In this document: piece by piece, positions 16,648 to 25,977 of the stretch
Position numbering within the stretch: the stretch's first letter is position 1
Layout: each line of letters opens with the position of its first letter
Assembly: GCF_000705555.1 (NCBI RefSeq)
Contig: NZ_JMQN01000029.1
Coordinates: 1 to 64,000 of the forward strand
Length of the DNA stretch: 64,000 bases
DNA from: Marinobacterium lacunae
Lineage (GTDB): Bacteria; Pseudomonadota; Gammaproteobacteria; Pseudomonadales; Balneatricaceae
Direction of reading: 5' to 3'
Position numbers and translations under genes: made by a program
Notes under the pieces: generated by a model
Seen by the model: the letters and a program-made list of their open reading frames with translations, nothing else
The model's database searches: none
What the model was told of the DNA's origin: nothing

Positions 16648-18255
16648 ATGGCAAACGGAATCGTTAAAACAGTCGCGTTGCTGCTAGTCGGTGTTGCAGC
16701 AGGTGGTGGCGCGGTGTATCTGGGTCTGAATGACTCAGGTCAGGAGCAGGCCGTCGGCGGTGAGCCCAAGCCGCTTTACTGGGTAGCCCCGATGGATCCC
16801 AATTACCGCCGGGACCAGCCCGGCAAGTCGCCCATGGGCATGGATCTGATACCGGTTTATGCCGAGGGACAGAGCGGCGGGCCTGACGAGGGGGCCGGTA
16901 CGATCACCATCTCCCCGGAAGTGATCAATAACCTGGGCGTACGCACCGCCAAAGCCGTACAGAAACCACTGAACTTTGAGGTGGGCACTGTCGGCTACAT
17001 TCAGTACAACCAGGATAGCGTGGTTCATATTCATCCCCGAGTAGCCGGTTGGGTCGAGCGGTTGCATGTAAAAACAGCAGGCGAGAAAGTCAGCCGGGGT
17101 GCACCGTTATACGATCTTTATTCGCCGGAACTGGTCAACGCGCAGGAGGAACTGCTGTTCGGGTTGAATCGTGGCGATTCGCGCCTGACCGCTGCCGCCG
17201 AATCCCGCCTGCGCTCACTCAACGTATCCAGCGGAACCATCGATCGAATCAAGCGTGAACGGCGCACCCTGCAAACGGTGACGTTCTATGCGCCAGTCGA
17301 TGGCGTAGTCGATGATTTCGCAGTACGTGCCGGATTCTACGTCCAGCCCGGAATGACACTGATGTCAATCGGCGATCTGGAAGAGGTGTGGGTCGAGGCT
17401 GAAGTGTTTGAACGTCAGGCCAGCCTGATCGAGAAGGGCCTTCCTGTCACCATGACGCTGGATTACCTCCCGGGACGGGAGTGGAAAGGGCAGGTTGATT
17501 ACGTCTATCCCACGCTCGATCCGAAGACCCGCACGCTACGTGTTCGGCTGCGCTTTGCCAACCCTGATCAAGCGCTGAAACCCAACATGTTTGCGGCAAT
17601 CAGCATTCACAAGTCCAGCCAGGATCACGTACTGAGTGTGCCCCGTGAGGCCGTGATACGAGGCGGTCGGGGCGATCGTGTGGTACTTGCGCTGGGTGAA
17701 GGCCGATACAAGTCGATTGCCGTGTCGACGGGGCGGGCGGACAGCGAACACATCGAGATTCTAAAAGGGCTGGACGAAGGGGAAAGCGTCGTGACCTCGG
17801 CTCAGTTCCTGCTTGATTCGGAGTCGAGCAAGACGTCCGATTTCAAACGGATGCATCTGGCCAAGGCCGGTGACGCTCAACAGGATAAGGCGGAAAAACC
17901 GACCAGCGTCTGGGTTGAAGCGACGATCAATGCCGTTATGGCCGATGAGATGAAGATCAACGTCGACCACGCATCAATACCTGAATGGGGCTGGCCCGAT
18001 ATGCGGATGGATTTTCCGCTCGCCGAGTGGGTGGATCTGAGCCAGCTGAGGCCCGGGGCGCAGGCACAGATCGAGATCAGCCGTTTGGAGAGCGGCGGAT
18101 TCGAGATCAACGATGTGTATGTCACCGGGCAGGCCAGTGGTGATGCCGGATCGCCTCCGGAAATGGACGGTATGGATCACTCGACCATGGATCACTCGGC
18201 GATGGACCACTCCCAGATGTCGATGCCGCCTGCCCAGTCCGGCGATCAGCAGTAA
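16648..18255 (+). CDS. cusB: RND efflux periplasmic adaptor with fused CusF-like domain
   Basis: A 535-residue membrane fusion protein. After an N-terminal anchor (about 7-27) comes a heavy-metal-binding domain (YWVAPMDPNYRRDQPGKSPM, about 44-63, keeping the PMGMDLIPVY signature). The usual barrel-sandwich and alpha-hairpin domains follow. From about residue 420 to 495 there is a CusF-like OB domain (SVWVEATINAVMADEMKINV then IPEWGWPDMRMDF), and the tail has a DHSTMDHSAMDHSQM repeat. CusF normally is a separate periplasmic copper chaperone; here it is fused, which is known in several proteobacterial CusB proteins. The role is handing Cu(I)/Ag(I) to the pump. Confidence 0.9.
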   Translation: MANGIVKTVALLLVGVAAGGGAVYLGLNDSGQEQAVGGEPKPLYWVAPMDPNYRRDQPGKSPMGMDLIPVYAEGQSGGPDEGAGTITISPEVINNLGVRTAKAVQKPLNFEVGTVGYIQYNQDSVVHIHPRVAGWVERLHVKTAGEKVSRGAPLYDLYSPELVNAQEELLFGLNRGDSRLTAAAESRLRSLNVSSGTIDRIKRERRTLQTVTFYAPVDGVVDDFAVRAGFYVQPGMTLMSIGDLEEVWVEAEVFERQASLIEKGLPVTMTLDYLPGREWKGQVDYVYPTLDPKTRTLRVRLRFANPDQALKPNMFAAISIHKSSQDHVLSVPREAVIRGGRGDRVVLALGEGRYKSIAVSTGRADSEHIEILKGLDEGESVVTSAQFLLDSESSKTSDFKRMHLAKAGDAQQDKAEKPTSVWVEATINAVMADEMKINVDHASIPEWGWPDMRMDFPLAEWVDLSQLRPGAQAQIEISRLESGGFEINDVYVTGQASGDAGSPPEMDGMDHSTMDHSAMDHSQMSMPPAQSGDQQ

Positions 18256-18264
18256 GGAGACATC

Positions 18265-21200
18265 ATGATCGAATCGATAATCCGCTGGTCGGTCAGTAAC
18301 CGCTTTTTTGTATTGCTGGCAACGCTGATTCTGTTGGGGTGGGGGTTGTTTTCGCTGAAAAACACCCCCGTGGATGCCATTCCCGATCTGTCAGATGTGC
18401 AGGTGATCATCAAGACCAGCTACCCGGGGCAGGCACCGCAGGTGGTGGAGGATCAGGTCACCTATCCACTGACCACCGCCATGCTGTCAGTACCGGGCGC
18501 GGTGACCGTGCGAGGCTACTCGTTTTTCGGTGACTCATACGTCTATGTAATCTTTGACGAGAGTACTGATATCTATTGGGCACGCAGCCGTGTGCTCGAG
18601 TATCTGTCGCAGGTAGCGCCATCGCTGCCGGAGAACGCCCGTCCTCAGTTGGGGCCGGATGCCACCGGAGTGGGGTGGGTTTACCTATATGCCCTGCAGG
18701 ACAAGAGCGGTCGGCACGATATCAGTGAGCTGCGCTCGCTTCAGGACTGGTTCCTCAAGTACGAGCTGCAGACCGTGCCCGGTGTCTCTGAAGTCGCGGC
18801 CATCGGCGGCATGGTCAAGCAGTATCAGGTGCGGGTGAATCCGGACAAGCTGCGTGCGCTGGATATGCCGCTGTCACATGTGCAGAACGCCATCCGTCGT
18901 GGCAATCAGGAGGTGGGCGCGTCTGTGGTGGAGATGGCCGAAGCCGAGTACATGGTACGCGCCACGGGCTATATCAAAGGCGTGAAGGATCTGGAGAACA
19001 TTCCGCTCGGCGTTAACCAAAACGGTACTCCGCTGCTGCTCAAGGATGTGGCTGATATCGGCACAGGCCCCCAGATGCGTCGCGGTATCGCCGAGTTAAA
19101 CGGCGAGGGTGAGGTGGTTGGTGGCGTCGTAGTGATGCGCTTTGGCGAAAACGCACAGAAGACCATCGATGGCGTTAAAGCCAAGCTCGAGACGCTCAAG
19201 GCCGGTCTGCCGGACGGGGTCGAGGTGGTGGCGGTGTATGACCGCTCCGGCCTGATTGGGCGCGCGGTGGAGAACCTCTGGCACAAACTGCTGGAGGAGT
19301 TCATCGTCGTTGCGCTCGTATGCATGCTGTTCCTGTTCCATATCCGCTCGTCACTGGTGGCGATCATCAGTCTGCCGGTAGGCATTCTGGCGGCGTTTGG
19401 CGTCATGCACCTGCAGGGGATCAACGCCAACATCATGTCACTCGGCGGTATCGCCATCGCCATTGGCGCGATGATTGACGGCGCCATCGTGATGATCGAG
19501 AACATGCATAAGCATATGGAGCGCACGCCGCTGACGCCGGAAAACCGGTGGAAGGTGGTGGCAGAGTCCGCCAGCGAGGTGGGGCCGGCACTGTTCTTCA
19601 GTTTGCTCATCATCACTGTGAGCTTTGTACCGGTATTTACGTTGGAGTCTCAGGAGGGGCGGATGTTTGCTCCCTTGGCCTTCACCAAAACCTATGCCAT
19701 GGCGGCGGCCGCAGCGCTGGCGATCACCCTGGTGCCGGTGCTAATGGGCTATTTCATTCGCGGTAAGGTGCTGCCAGAGCACAAAAACCCGATCAACCGG
19801 CTGCTGACGGCACTCTATATGCCGACGCTTAGAGGCGTGTTGAGCTTCCCGAAGACAACTCTGTTTGCCGCGGCTCTCGTGCTGGCGGTTGGACTCTGGC
19901 CCCTGGACAAGATCGGCAGTGAGTTTATCCCGACCCTCGATGAGGGTGACTTGATGTACATGCCGACCACCTATCCGGGTATCTCGGTAGGACAGGCGCG
20001 TCAGGTGCTGCAGCAGACCGACAAGCTGATCCGAACCCTGCCTGAGGTGGAAAGCGTCTTCGGCAAGGTGGGGCGCGCCGACTCGGCTACTGACCCGGCC
20101 CCACTGACGATGATCGAGACCTTCATCCAGCTCAAACCGCGTGATCAGTGGCGCGAGGGAGTGACCACCGACAGCCTGAAGCAGGAACTCGATGCCCTGG
20201 TCAAGCTGCCCGGCGTCACTAACGCCTGGGTGATGCCGATCAAGACCCGTATCGACATGCTGGCCACCGGTATCAAGACCCCGGTGGGAATCAAGATTGC
20301 AGGTCCCGAGCTTGAGCAGATACAGCAGATCGGCCAACAGCTCGAGACAATCCTCAAGGATGTGCCGGGAACCGCGTCGGTCTACTCTGAGCGCGTGGCT
20401 GGCGGGCGTTACATCAAGGTGGATATCCAGCGCGACAGCGCGGCCCGTTACGGCCTCAATATCGCCGATGTTCAGCAGATTGTGGCCAGTGCCATCGGTG
20501 GCATGAATGTGTCGCAGACCATCGAAGGGCTCGAGCGTTACCCGATCAACGTGCGCTACCCCCAGGAGTACCGTAATTCGCCTGAGCAGCTGGCGCTGCT
20601 GCCGATCGTGACGCAGTCGGGACAGCGGATTGCTTTGGGGGATGTGGCGGATGTGTACGTCGAGGAGGGGCCCCCCGGGATCAAGAGCGAGAATGCGCGC
20701 CTGAACGGCTGGACCTTCATCGATATCGATGGCGTGGACCTGGGCTCCTACGTCACCCACGCACAATCGATCGTTGCAGACAGGATTGATCTGCCAGCGG
20801 GGTACTCCATTGCCTGGTCCGGCCAGTATGAGTACATGCAGCGCGCCAAGGAGAAGCTGACCTATGTGATTCCGCTGACACTGGCGATCATCGTCGTGCT
20901 GTTGTTTATCAGCTTCCGCAACTTTACCGAGGTCGCCATCATCATGGGCACACTGCCGTTGGCCACGGTGGGCAGCGTCTGGTTGATGTATTGGCAGGGG
21001 TTTAATTTCTCGATTGCTGTCGGTGTCGGCTTCATTGCACTGGCCGGGGTGGCAGTGGAGATTGGCGTGATCATGCTGGTGTATCTGAACCAGGCCTGGC
21101 AGGCGATGTTGGACCGGTGTGCAGAACGCGGCGTGCTGCCGCGTGACGAAACGTTACGCCACGCCGTGTTGCACGGGGCAGGGCTGCGTGTACGTCCGGT

Positions 21201-21432
21201 GATGATGACCGCTGCGGCGATCATTATCGGCTTGCTGCCGATTCTCTATGGCACCGGCACTGGGTCCGAGGTGATGAGCCGTATCGCCGCGCCGATGGTG
21301 GGGGGCATGGTCAGTGCCGTGATCCTGACGCTGCTTGTCCTGCCGGCTGTTTATTACCTCTGGCGACTGCGCTCGATCAAACGCATGGCGCTGAACACAC
21401 AGATCTCTGAATCAAATCAAACCGAGGAGTAA
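18265..21432 (+). CDS. cusA: Cu(I)/Ag(I) efflux RND pump
   Basis: A 1055-residue heavy-metal RND transporter of the inner membrane. The TM4 motif GGIAIAIGAMIDGAIVMIEN carries the proton-relay acidic residue. The GRADSATDPAPLTMIETF and MPIKTRIDMLATGIKTP motifs, with methionines at the substrate sites, are typical of CusA/SilA (monovalent cation) rather than CzcA. It is driven by proton entry and exports copper or silver with CusB and CusC. The ATG has AAGGAGACATC upstream. The copC-like gene follows four bases after the stop. Confidence 0.93.
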   Translation: MIESIIRWSVSNRFFVLLATLILLGWGLFSLKNTPVDAIPDLSDVQVIIKTSYPGQAPQVVEDQVTYPLTTAMLSVPGAVTVRGYSFFGDSYVYVIFDESTDIYWARSRVLEYLSQVAPSLPENARPQLGPDATGVGWVYLYALQDKSGRHDISELRSLQDWFLKYELQTVPGVSEVAAIGGMVKQYQVRVNPDKLRALDMPLSHVQNAIRRGNQEVGASVVEMAEAEYMVRATGYIKGVKDLENIPLGVNQNGTPLLLKDVADIGTGPQMRRGIAELNGEGEVVGGVVVMRFGENAQKTIDGVKAKLETLKAGLPDGVEVVAVYDRSGLIGRAVENLWHKLLEEFIVVALVCMLFLFHIRSSLVAIISLPVGILAAFGVMHLQGINANIMSLGGIAIAIGAMIDGAIVMIENMHKHMERTPLTPENRWKVVAESASEVGPALFFSLLIITVSFVPVFTLESQEGRMFAPLAFTKTYAMAAAAALAITLVPVLMGYFIRGKVLPEHKNPINRLLTALYMPTLRGVLSFPKTTLFAAALVLAVGLWPLDKIGSEFIPTLDEGDLMYMPTTYPGISVGQARQVLQQTDKLIRTLPEVESVFGKVGRADSATDPAPLTMIETFIQLKPRDQWREGVTTDSLKQELDALVKLPGVTNAWVMPIKTRIDMLATGIKTPVGIKIAGPELEQIQQIGQQLETILKDVPGTASVYSERVAGGRYIKVDIQRDSAARYGLNIADVQQIVASAIGGMNVSQTIEGLERYPINVRYPQEYRNSPEQLALLPIVTQSGQRIALGDVADVYVEEGPPGIKSENARLNGWTFIDIDGVDLGSYVTHAQSIVADRIDLPAGYSIAWSGQYEYMQRAKEKLTYVIPLTLAIIVVLLFISFRNFTEVAIIMGTLPLATVGSVWLMYWQGFNFSIAVGVGFIALAGVAVEIGVIMLVYLNQAWQAMLDRCAERGVLPRDETLRHAVLHGAGLRVRPVMMTAAAIIIGLLPILYGTGTGSEVMSRIAAPMVGGMVSAVILTLLVLPAVYYLWRLRSIKRMALNTQISESNQTEE

Positions 21433-21436
21433 TACG

Positions 21437-21793
21437 ATGAAAAAACTGAAAGCGATGATTGCCGCAGGACTTATCTCTCTGTCGGCTCCGGCTGTAGCGC
21501 AGTCGGATATGATGGGCATGATGCACTCCCAGCCGATGGACGGTGCCATGGTTATGGAGCCGACCGACAATCTGGAGATGATGTTCGATATGGACGTACG
21601 TCTGGTCAATGTCCGGGTCGTGGACTCTGGCAACAAGCCACTGAGCATCGGCTTTAAGCCTATGGATGGCCACGCCCGCAGCTTCAAGGTGCCAGTGCCG
21701 GCCCTGAAGCCTGATAACTACACCGTGCATTGGACCGCCATGGGCGAAGACGGTCACCGTATGAGCGGATCTTTCCAGTTCATGCAGCACTGA
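21437..21793 (+). CDS. CopC-like periplasmic copper resistance protein
   Basis: A 118-residue protein with a signal peptide (about 1-21, ending AVA-Q), a Met/His-rich segment (MMGMMHSQPMDGAMVM) and a short CopC-type beta-barrel (VRVVDSGNKP, NYTVHWTAMGEDGHRMSGSF). In CopC the DGH motif near the C-terminus supplies a copper-ligating His. It lies at the end of the cusCBA operon, four bases after cusA. It lacks the canonical N-terminal His after the signal cleavage site, but the Met-rich segment could bind Cu(I). Confidence 0.8.
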   Translation: MKKLKAMIAAGLISLSAPAVAQSDMMGMMHSQPMDGAMVMEPTDNLEMMFDMDVRLVNVRVVDSGNKPLSIGFKPMDGHARSFKVPVPALKPDNYTVHWTAMGEDGHRMSGSFQFMQH

Positions 21794-21806
21794 CGGCAAT
21801 ATCGGC

Positions 21807-22014
21807 TCAGGGCGAATCGATGCTTTCACGGTATTCGCCCGGGGTCGATCCCATCAGTCGTCTGAACATGGCTATAAACGCGGATGCGCTGGCATCGCCG
21901 CATCAGCGTTTGTTCGGTGGTGTGAAGTGCCTTGGCGAACGCCTCATTTGAGCGCGTACCCCCGGGATTTTCCTCCAGTGCATCCAGCACCTTGCTTAAC
22001 AGTGGACTTTTCCT
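21807..22014 (-). pseudogene. Remnant of an AraC-family regulator
   Basis: Two reverse-strand reading frames give pieces of one AraC-type C-terminal domain. The upstream piece reads PLLSKVLDALEENPGGTRSNEAF onward to TLMRRC. The downstream piece, in another frame, reads AFIAMFRRLMGSTPGEY and ends at a TGA at 21807. About 45 residues that normally join these pieces are gone at a junction near 21893-21900, and the N-terminal domain is absent. It is a decayed gene between the copper operon and ridA. The regulator may once have controlled either neighbour. Confidence 0.7.
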
Positions 22015-22136
22015 ATTTGGATCTCCATTACGCCACTGAATGAGTAGACCAGCTCACCTCAGGGGTGTGCGTGTAACGAGTTGCTGGGCGCAATGCCGCC
22101 ACAATACCCCGGTATATTGTGATCAAGGCGGGTAAT

Positions 22137-22163
22137 AAAGGGAGCACAAGAGTGCTCCCTTTT
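22137..22163. terminator. Bidirectional terminator downstream of the ridA-like gene
   Basis: AAAGGGAGCAC and GTGCTCCCTTT form a perfect stem around a four-base loop, with A and T runs on the two sides. It lies four bases after the ridA stop codon (reverse strand) and could also stop rightward copper-operon transcripts. Confidence 0.85.
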
Positions 22164-22167
22164 ACGT

Positions 22168-22518
22168 TCAGACCTGAGCGGCGATAACGGACATTTCGAC
22201 CAGAATTTCGGGGCGTGCCATGCGCGCTTCGACACAGGCGCGGGCGGGTTTGGGCAGGTCTGATACCCATTCATCCCAGATGGCATTCATTGCAGCGAAA
22301 TCTTTCATGTCACGGATATAGATCGTCACGGACAGGATCATCTCCTTGCTGCTATTGGCCTCTGATAGCAGTGCCTCTATTTTGCCCAGACATTGCCGGG
22401 TCTGCTCGGCAATATCCCACTCTGCTTGTCCTGCTGTCTGGCCGCACAGATAGACGGTGCCGTTATGTGTGACGATACGGCTCATGCGATCAGTCGAGTG
22501 GATACGCTCTATGGTCAT
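22168..22518 (-). CDS. RidA/YjgF family protein
   Basis: A 116-residue protein of the Rid superfamily, which hydrolyses reactive enamines and imines made by PLP enzymes and amine oxidases. It has the [13 protein letters not shown] opening, [24 protein letters not shown], and the arginine of the family in [19 protein letters not shown]. The ACVEA segment places it in a Rid branch rather than archetypal RidA. It is divergent from dadA, whose product makes 2-imino acids, so quenching DadA intermediates is a sensible role. The start ATG has GGAGAACACC upstream. Confidence 0.88.
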   Translation of the reverse strand: MTIERIHSTDRMSRIVTHNGTVYLCGQTAGQAEWDIAEQTRQCLGKIEALLSEANSSKEMILSVTIYIRDMKDFAAMNAIWDEWVSDLPKPARACVEARMARPEILVEMSVIAAQV

Positions 22519-22741
22519 GGTGTTCTCCTCTGCTGGATCAGCTATTTGATGGATAGAAATACGCGGAGCTGAATGTTGCCTATTATAACCTTTATTTGCA
22601 TGTATATAATTCTGCTAAAATAATAAAATAAAATAAAAATAACTGCAAAAACACAAATTAACAGAATAATAAATCTGTAAATACTTGGTAATGCAGGCGA
22701 TTATAAATGCATAAAATCCATAAGTTCTATTGAGGTACATC
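22519..22741. other. AT-rich divergent region between the ridA-like gene and dadA
   Basis: Roughly 220 bases, with a strongly AT-rich core at 22600-22690 containing runs like AATAAAATAAAATAAAAATAA. It suggests a bent, promoter-rich region serving both genes. In other bacteria dadA is controlled by Lrp-type proteins that like such DNA; no specific site is claimed. Confidence 0.4.
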
Positions 22742-23998
22742 ATGACAGTTCTGGTAATGGGTGCAGGCGTTGTAGGGGTGACCAGTGCCTGGTATCTGGC
22801 CAAGGCGGGGCTCGAGGTTACGGTGATCGATCGACAGGTGGATGTGGCGCTGGAGACCAGCTATGCCAATGCCGGTCAGATCTCGCCGGGATACTCCACG
22901 CCGTGGGCAGCCCCAGGTGTACCGATCAAGGCAATCAAATGGATGATGCAGGATCTGGCGCCGTTGATGATCAACGGCAAAGAGCTGGATATGCACACGC
23001 TCGGCTGGATGGGCAAGATGCTCGCCAACTGCAACGAGAAGTCTTATCACCGAAACAAAGAGCGCATGCTGCGTGTTTCGGAATACAGCCGGGACTGTCT
23101 TAAGGCGCTACGTCAGGAGATCGGCATCGAATACGACAACCGCGCTAAGGGGCTGATGCAGTTGTTCCGTAGCGAGAAGCAGGTCGAAGCGTCGAAGCAG
23201 GACATGGCGATACTCGACGAGTGCGGTGTCCCTTATCAGGCGCTGAGCGTCGACCAGTGTGTTGAATATGAGCCGGCGCTGGCGCACGTTAAACAGAAGC
23301 TGGTAGGGGGCTTGCGGCTGCCCGGCGATGAAACCGGCGACTGCTATCAGTTCACCAACAAGCTGGCGGCCGAGTGCAAGAAGCTCGGCGTCAAGTTCGT
23401 CATGAAAACCGAGATTCTGGGCGTCAATGTGGAGGGAGGCAAGATTGCCAGCGTATCCACTTCACGCGGCAAGATGAGGGCTGATCAGTATCTGGTGGCG
23501 CTGGGCAGCTACTCCACACCGCTGCTGGCCAGCATCGGTATTCAGGCGCCGGTTTACCCGATCAAGGGGTACTCCCTGACCCTGCCAATCATCGATGCCG
23601 AGCGGGCACCGACCTCTACGGTAATGGATGAGACCTACAAGGTAGCGGTTACCCGTCTGGGTGATCGAATCCGTGTGGGCGGTACCGCGGAGATCGCTTC
23701 CTACAACAAGGAGCTAGCCGAGAAGCGCAGGCGTAATGTGGCGTTTGTGGTCAGCGACCTGTTTCCGGGCGCGGGGGATCTGGAGCATGCCGAATTCTGG
23801 ACCGGTTTGCGCCCGATGACGCCGGATGGCACGCCGATTCTGGGTGAAACCACCCTGCCTAATCTGTTCCTGAATACGGGGCATGGCACATTGGGCTGGA
23901 CCATGTCGGTGGGCTCGGCGAAATATGTGGCGGATGTGATCAGTCAGCGTAAAACCGATATCAGCTCCGAAGGGCTGTCAATCGCGCGCTACGCCTGA
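22742..23998 (+). CDS. dadA: D-amino acid dehydrogenase
   Basis: A 418-residue FAD enzyme of the DadA family, peripheral at the inner membrane. It oxidises D-amino acids to 2-oxo acids and ammonia, with electrons to the quinone pool. The N-terminal dinucleotide motif VLVMGAGVVGVTSAWYLA, the ANAGQISPGYSTPWAAPGVP signature, and the C-terminal TGLRPMTPDGTPILGET and NTGHGTLGWT motifs are intact. The ATG at 22742 with GAGG six bases upstream is preferred over the in-frame start at 22730. No alanine racemase (dadX) is adjacent, unlike the enterobacterial operon. Confidence 0.93.
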   Translation: MTVLVMGAGVVGVTSAWYLAKAGLEVTVIDRQVDVALETSYANAGQISPGYSTPWAAPGVPIKAIKWMMQDLAPLMINGKELDMHTLGWMGKMLANCNEKSYHRNKERMLRVSEYSRDCLKALRQEIGIEYDNRAKGLMQLFRSEKQVEASKQDMAILDECGVPYQALSVDQCVEYEPALAHVKQKLVGGLRLPGDETGDCYQFTNKLAAECKKLGVKFVMKTEILGVNVEGGKIASVSTSRGKMRADQYLVALGSYSTPLLASIGIQAPVYPIKGYSLTLPIIDAERAPTSTVMDETYKVAVTRLGDRIRVGGTAEIASYNKELAEKRRRNVAFVVSDLFPGAGDLEHAEFWTGLRPMTPDGTPILGETTLPNLFLNTGHGTLGWTMSVGSAKYVADVISQRKTDISSEGLSIARYA

Positions 23999-24053
23999 TT
24001 CGTGTTGGCAAGCCTGTACGGATCCGTGCAGGCTTCTCTGCATAGCCTCGGAT

Positions 24054-24734
24054 TTAGAAATAGAGCCGCAACAGACTGTCGGCGACGCAGACGAAGCGGC
24101 TTGAGCCCTCCGCCTCTACTTCGATCCGATTGACCATCTCCACGCTGCGTTTGGCGGCGCTCAGCGACTTTAAAGTGGTGCGAGCGCGAATACGGCTGCC
24201 GCTTTTCACCGGGTGCGGAAAGCGTACCTGGTCCAACCCGCAGTTCACCACCATACGCGCCTCCGGGTAGGGGGGCTTTTCCGGATTTACCGTATCGGTC
24301 AGATGCGGCAATAGCGACAGGATGAGAAAGCCGTGAGCGATGGTATCGCCAAAGGGGGACTCGCTTCTGGCACGTTCCGGATCCGTGTGGATCCACTGCT
24401 GATCACCGGTCACCGACGCGAAACTGTCGATACGGGCCTGATCGACCGTCATCCAGTCGCCAATAAACACCTCTTTGCCGATTCGGCTATGCCAGTCACG
24501 ATAGAAGGCGATCACCTTCGGGTTCTTCACACCCGGCAGGTCTTGTATCTCCTCATGTTCGGAGAGCAGTTTTATCTTGGAAACCCAGGAGTTGTTCAGG
24601 GTGTTGTTGAGCGAGTGACTGATAAAGTAGGTCAACTGCCGTAAATGGCTGTCGGACGCACCTTTAAGATCGATTCCATTGATACGGGTTCGAAGCGACC
24701 TCTCTTTCTCTTTAATGTACTCGAATACATCCAT
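24054..24734 (-). CDS. MaoC-like hydratase domain protein
   Basis: A 226-residue protein with a helical N-terminal part (about 1-75, no known motif) and a C-terminal hot-dog MaoC domain. The hydratase signature is present: SFASVTGDQQWIHTDPERA then GDTIAHGFLILSLLP, giving the catalytic Asp/His pair of R-specific enoyl-CoA hydratases. Substrate is unknown. It lies 200 bases downstream of iclR in the same direction. Confidence 0.82.
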   Translation of the reverse strand: MDVFEYIKEKERSLRTRINGIDLKGASDSHLRQLTYFISHSLNNTLNNSWVSKIKLLSEHEEIQDLPGVKNPKVIAFYRDWHSRIGKEVFIGDWMTVDQARIDSFASVTGDQQWIHTDPERARSESPFGDTIAHGFLILSLLPHLTDTVNPEKPPYPEARMVVNCGLDQVRFPHPVKSGSRIRARTTLKSLSAAKRSVEMVNRIEVEAEGSSRFVCVADSLLRLYF

Positions 24735-24934
24735 TCTCAGATCTCGGCCGGCGCTCTAGAAGCGAAGCATGACGAACTGGACTATATCCCATGAAGTCAT
24801 GCCAAACAGCGGTTCGATTACGATTGGCGCAATAAATTCCCTACCTTTTGATCGAAAGGAGTAGAGAAAGGGCTGGTGTGACGTCAACGGTGCTGATCGT
24901 TGGTCACCGGCGTTTGTCGCGTGACTGCCTGAGA

Positions 24935-25738
24935 TCAATGGGGATGATAAAAGAACAACCCTGCTCTGCTGGCCTCGCCCAACTCCTGTGCCGCATCGCT
25001 CAGCGCGTGGAAATGCGTAGCCATTACCTGTTCAGTGAAACGGATCGAGGGGCCGGCAATACTTATGGTACCGATCGGTTGGTCACTATCGGGACTGCGA
25101 ACGACGCACGCCATAGCAGCCATTCCATCGAGGTAGGTGTCGATAGTCACGCTGTAACCGCGCTCCCGTGTTGCCTGGAGAGTTTCGAGTAGCTGGGCGA
25201 TGGAGGAGGGGGCGTTCTTGGCAACTTCACCGGTTTTGAGCAGGCCTTGCTTAATCACGGCTTCAATTGCCTCGTCGTCACTCATCGATGCAAGCCAGGC
25301 CTGACCGTTGGCTGTGGACGCCAGATGCACGGTGCGACCCTGCTCAGCACTGGGGTCGTATTTAAGAGACGACGTTGAACCTTGAGCTACGGCCATCCAG
25401 ACGAGTTGGCCGTTGTCATTGACGGCCATACGAACCAGCTCCTTGCACTTGGCAGCCAGCGTATCCAGCACGGGTTGACTCACGCTGCTGATACCCGTTT
25501 GCCCCAAATATGAGAGTCCGAGCGAAGCGAGTTTGATGGTGAGCTTATATTCGCCCATATCTTTGACCTGACGCACGTAGCCGATACTTTCCAACTCCTT
25601 GAGCAGACGGTGGACGCCGCTCACCGGCATGCCCAGTGATTTCGCCATGTCGCTAACGGTTGTGCCCTTGGGGTTTTCCACCAGGAACTCCAATACCGAC
25701 AAAGCCTTTTGTAACGCACTGCTCATCTTGTTCTCCAT
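24935..25738 (-). CDS. IclR-family transcriptional regulator
   Basis: A 267-residue IclR protein: winged helix at about 6-65 (ALSVLEFLVENPKGTTVSDMAK, SGVHRLLKELESIGYV) and a GAF-like effector domain (about 80-255). It is divergent from a tripartite tricarboxylate binding protein gene, with two tandem TGAAA-N3-TTTCA sites between them and a similar site in front of the NIPSNAP gene. It most likely controls the sugar-acid or carboxylate island from 25.9 to 30.7 kb; the effector is unknown. Confidence 0.88.
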   Translation of the reverse strand: MENKMSSALQKALSVLEFLVENPKGTTVSDMAKSLGMPVSGVHRLLKELESIGYVRQVKDMGEYKLTIKLASLGLSYLGQTGISSVSQPVLDTLAAKCKELVRMAVNDNGQLVWMAVAQGSTSSLKYDPSAEQGRTVHLASTANGQAWLASMSDDEAIEAVIKQGLLKTGEVAKNAPSSIAQLLETLQATRERGYSVTIDTYLDGMAAMACVVRSPDSDQPIGTISIAGPSIRFTEQVMATHFHALSDAAQELGEASRAGLFFYHPH

Positions 25739-25825
25739 TCACACCAATCGTAGGCACTCGAATCGGAGTCTACGAGAGATCCGTCAATGATATCAATTGC
25801 GTAAAATTATAACATTTTTAAAAAT

Positions 25826-25858
25826 TGAAATACTTTCACAAAAATTGAAATCGTTTCA
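25826..25858. promoter_or_regulatory. Two tandem IclR-type operators
   Basis: TGAAA-TAC-TTTCA at 25826-25838 and TGAAA-TCG-TTTCA at 25846-25858 are perfect 13-base palindromes repeated exactly 20 bases apart, two helical turns. They sit between the divergent iclR and the solute-binding protein gene. TGAAA/TTTCA dyads are typical of KdgR-like IclR proteins. Confidence 0.6.
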
Positions 25859-25977
25859 CAAAAATGAGAGCATCGATCAGGCGATGGCAACCTCTGGCGA
25901 GTGTTCGACCAGAATCCAGAGGTGGCTGGGCAGCGATCAAACCGACCATTAAAACAATAAAAAGTGGGAGCTCAATA

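Noticed and set aside
24756-24938. 60-codon reverse-strand frame between the MaoC-type gene and iclR
   Set aside because: Its end (GREFIAPIVIEPLFGM onward) looks like a membrane-protein tail, and I considered a lost TctA/TctB remnant, but the match is not convincing.
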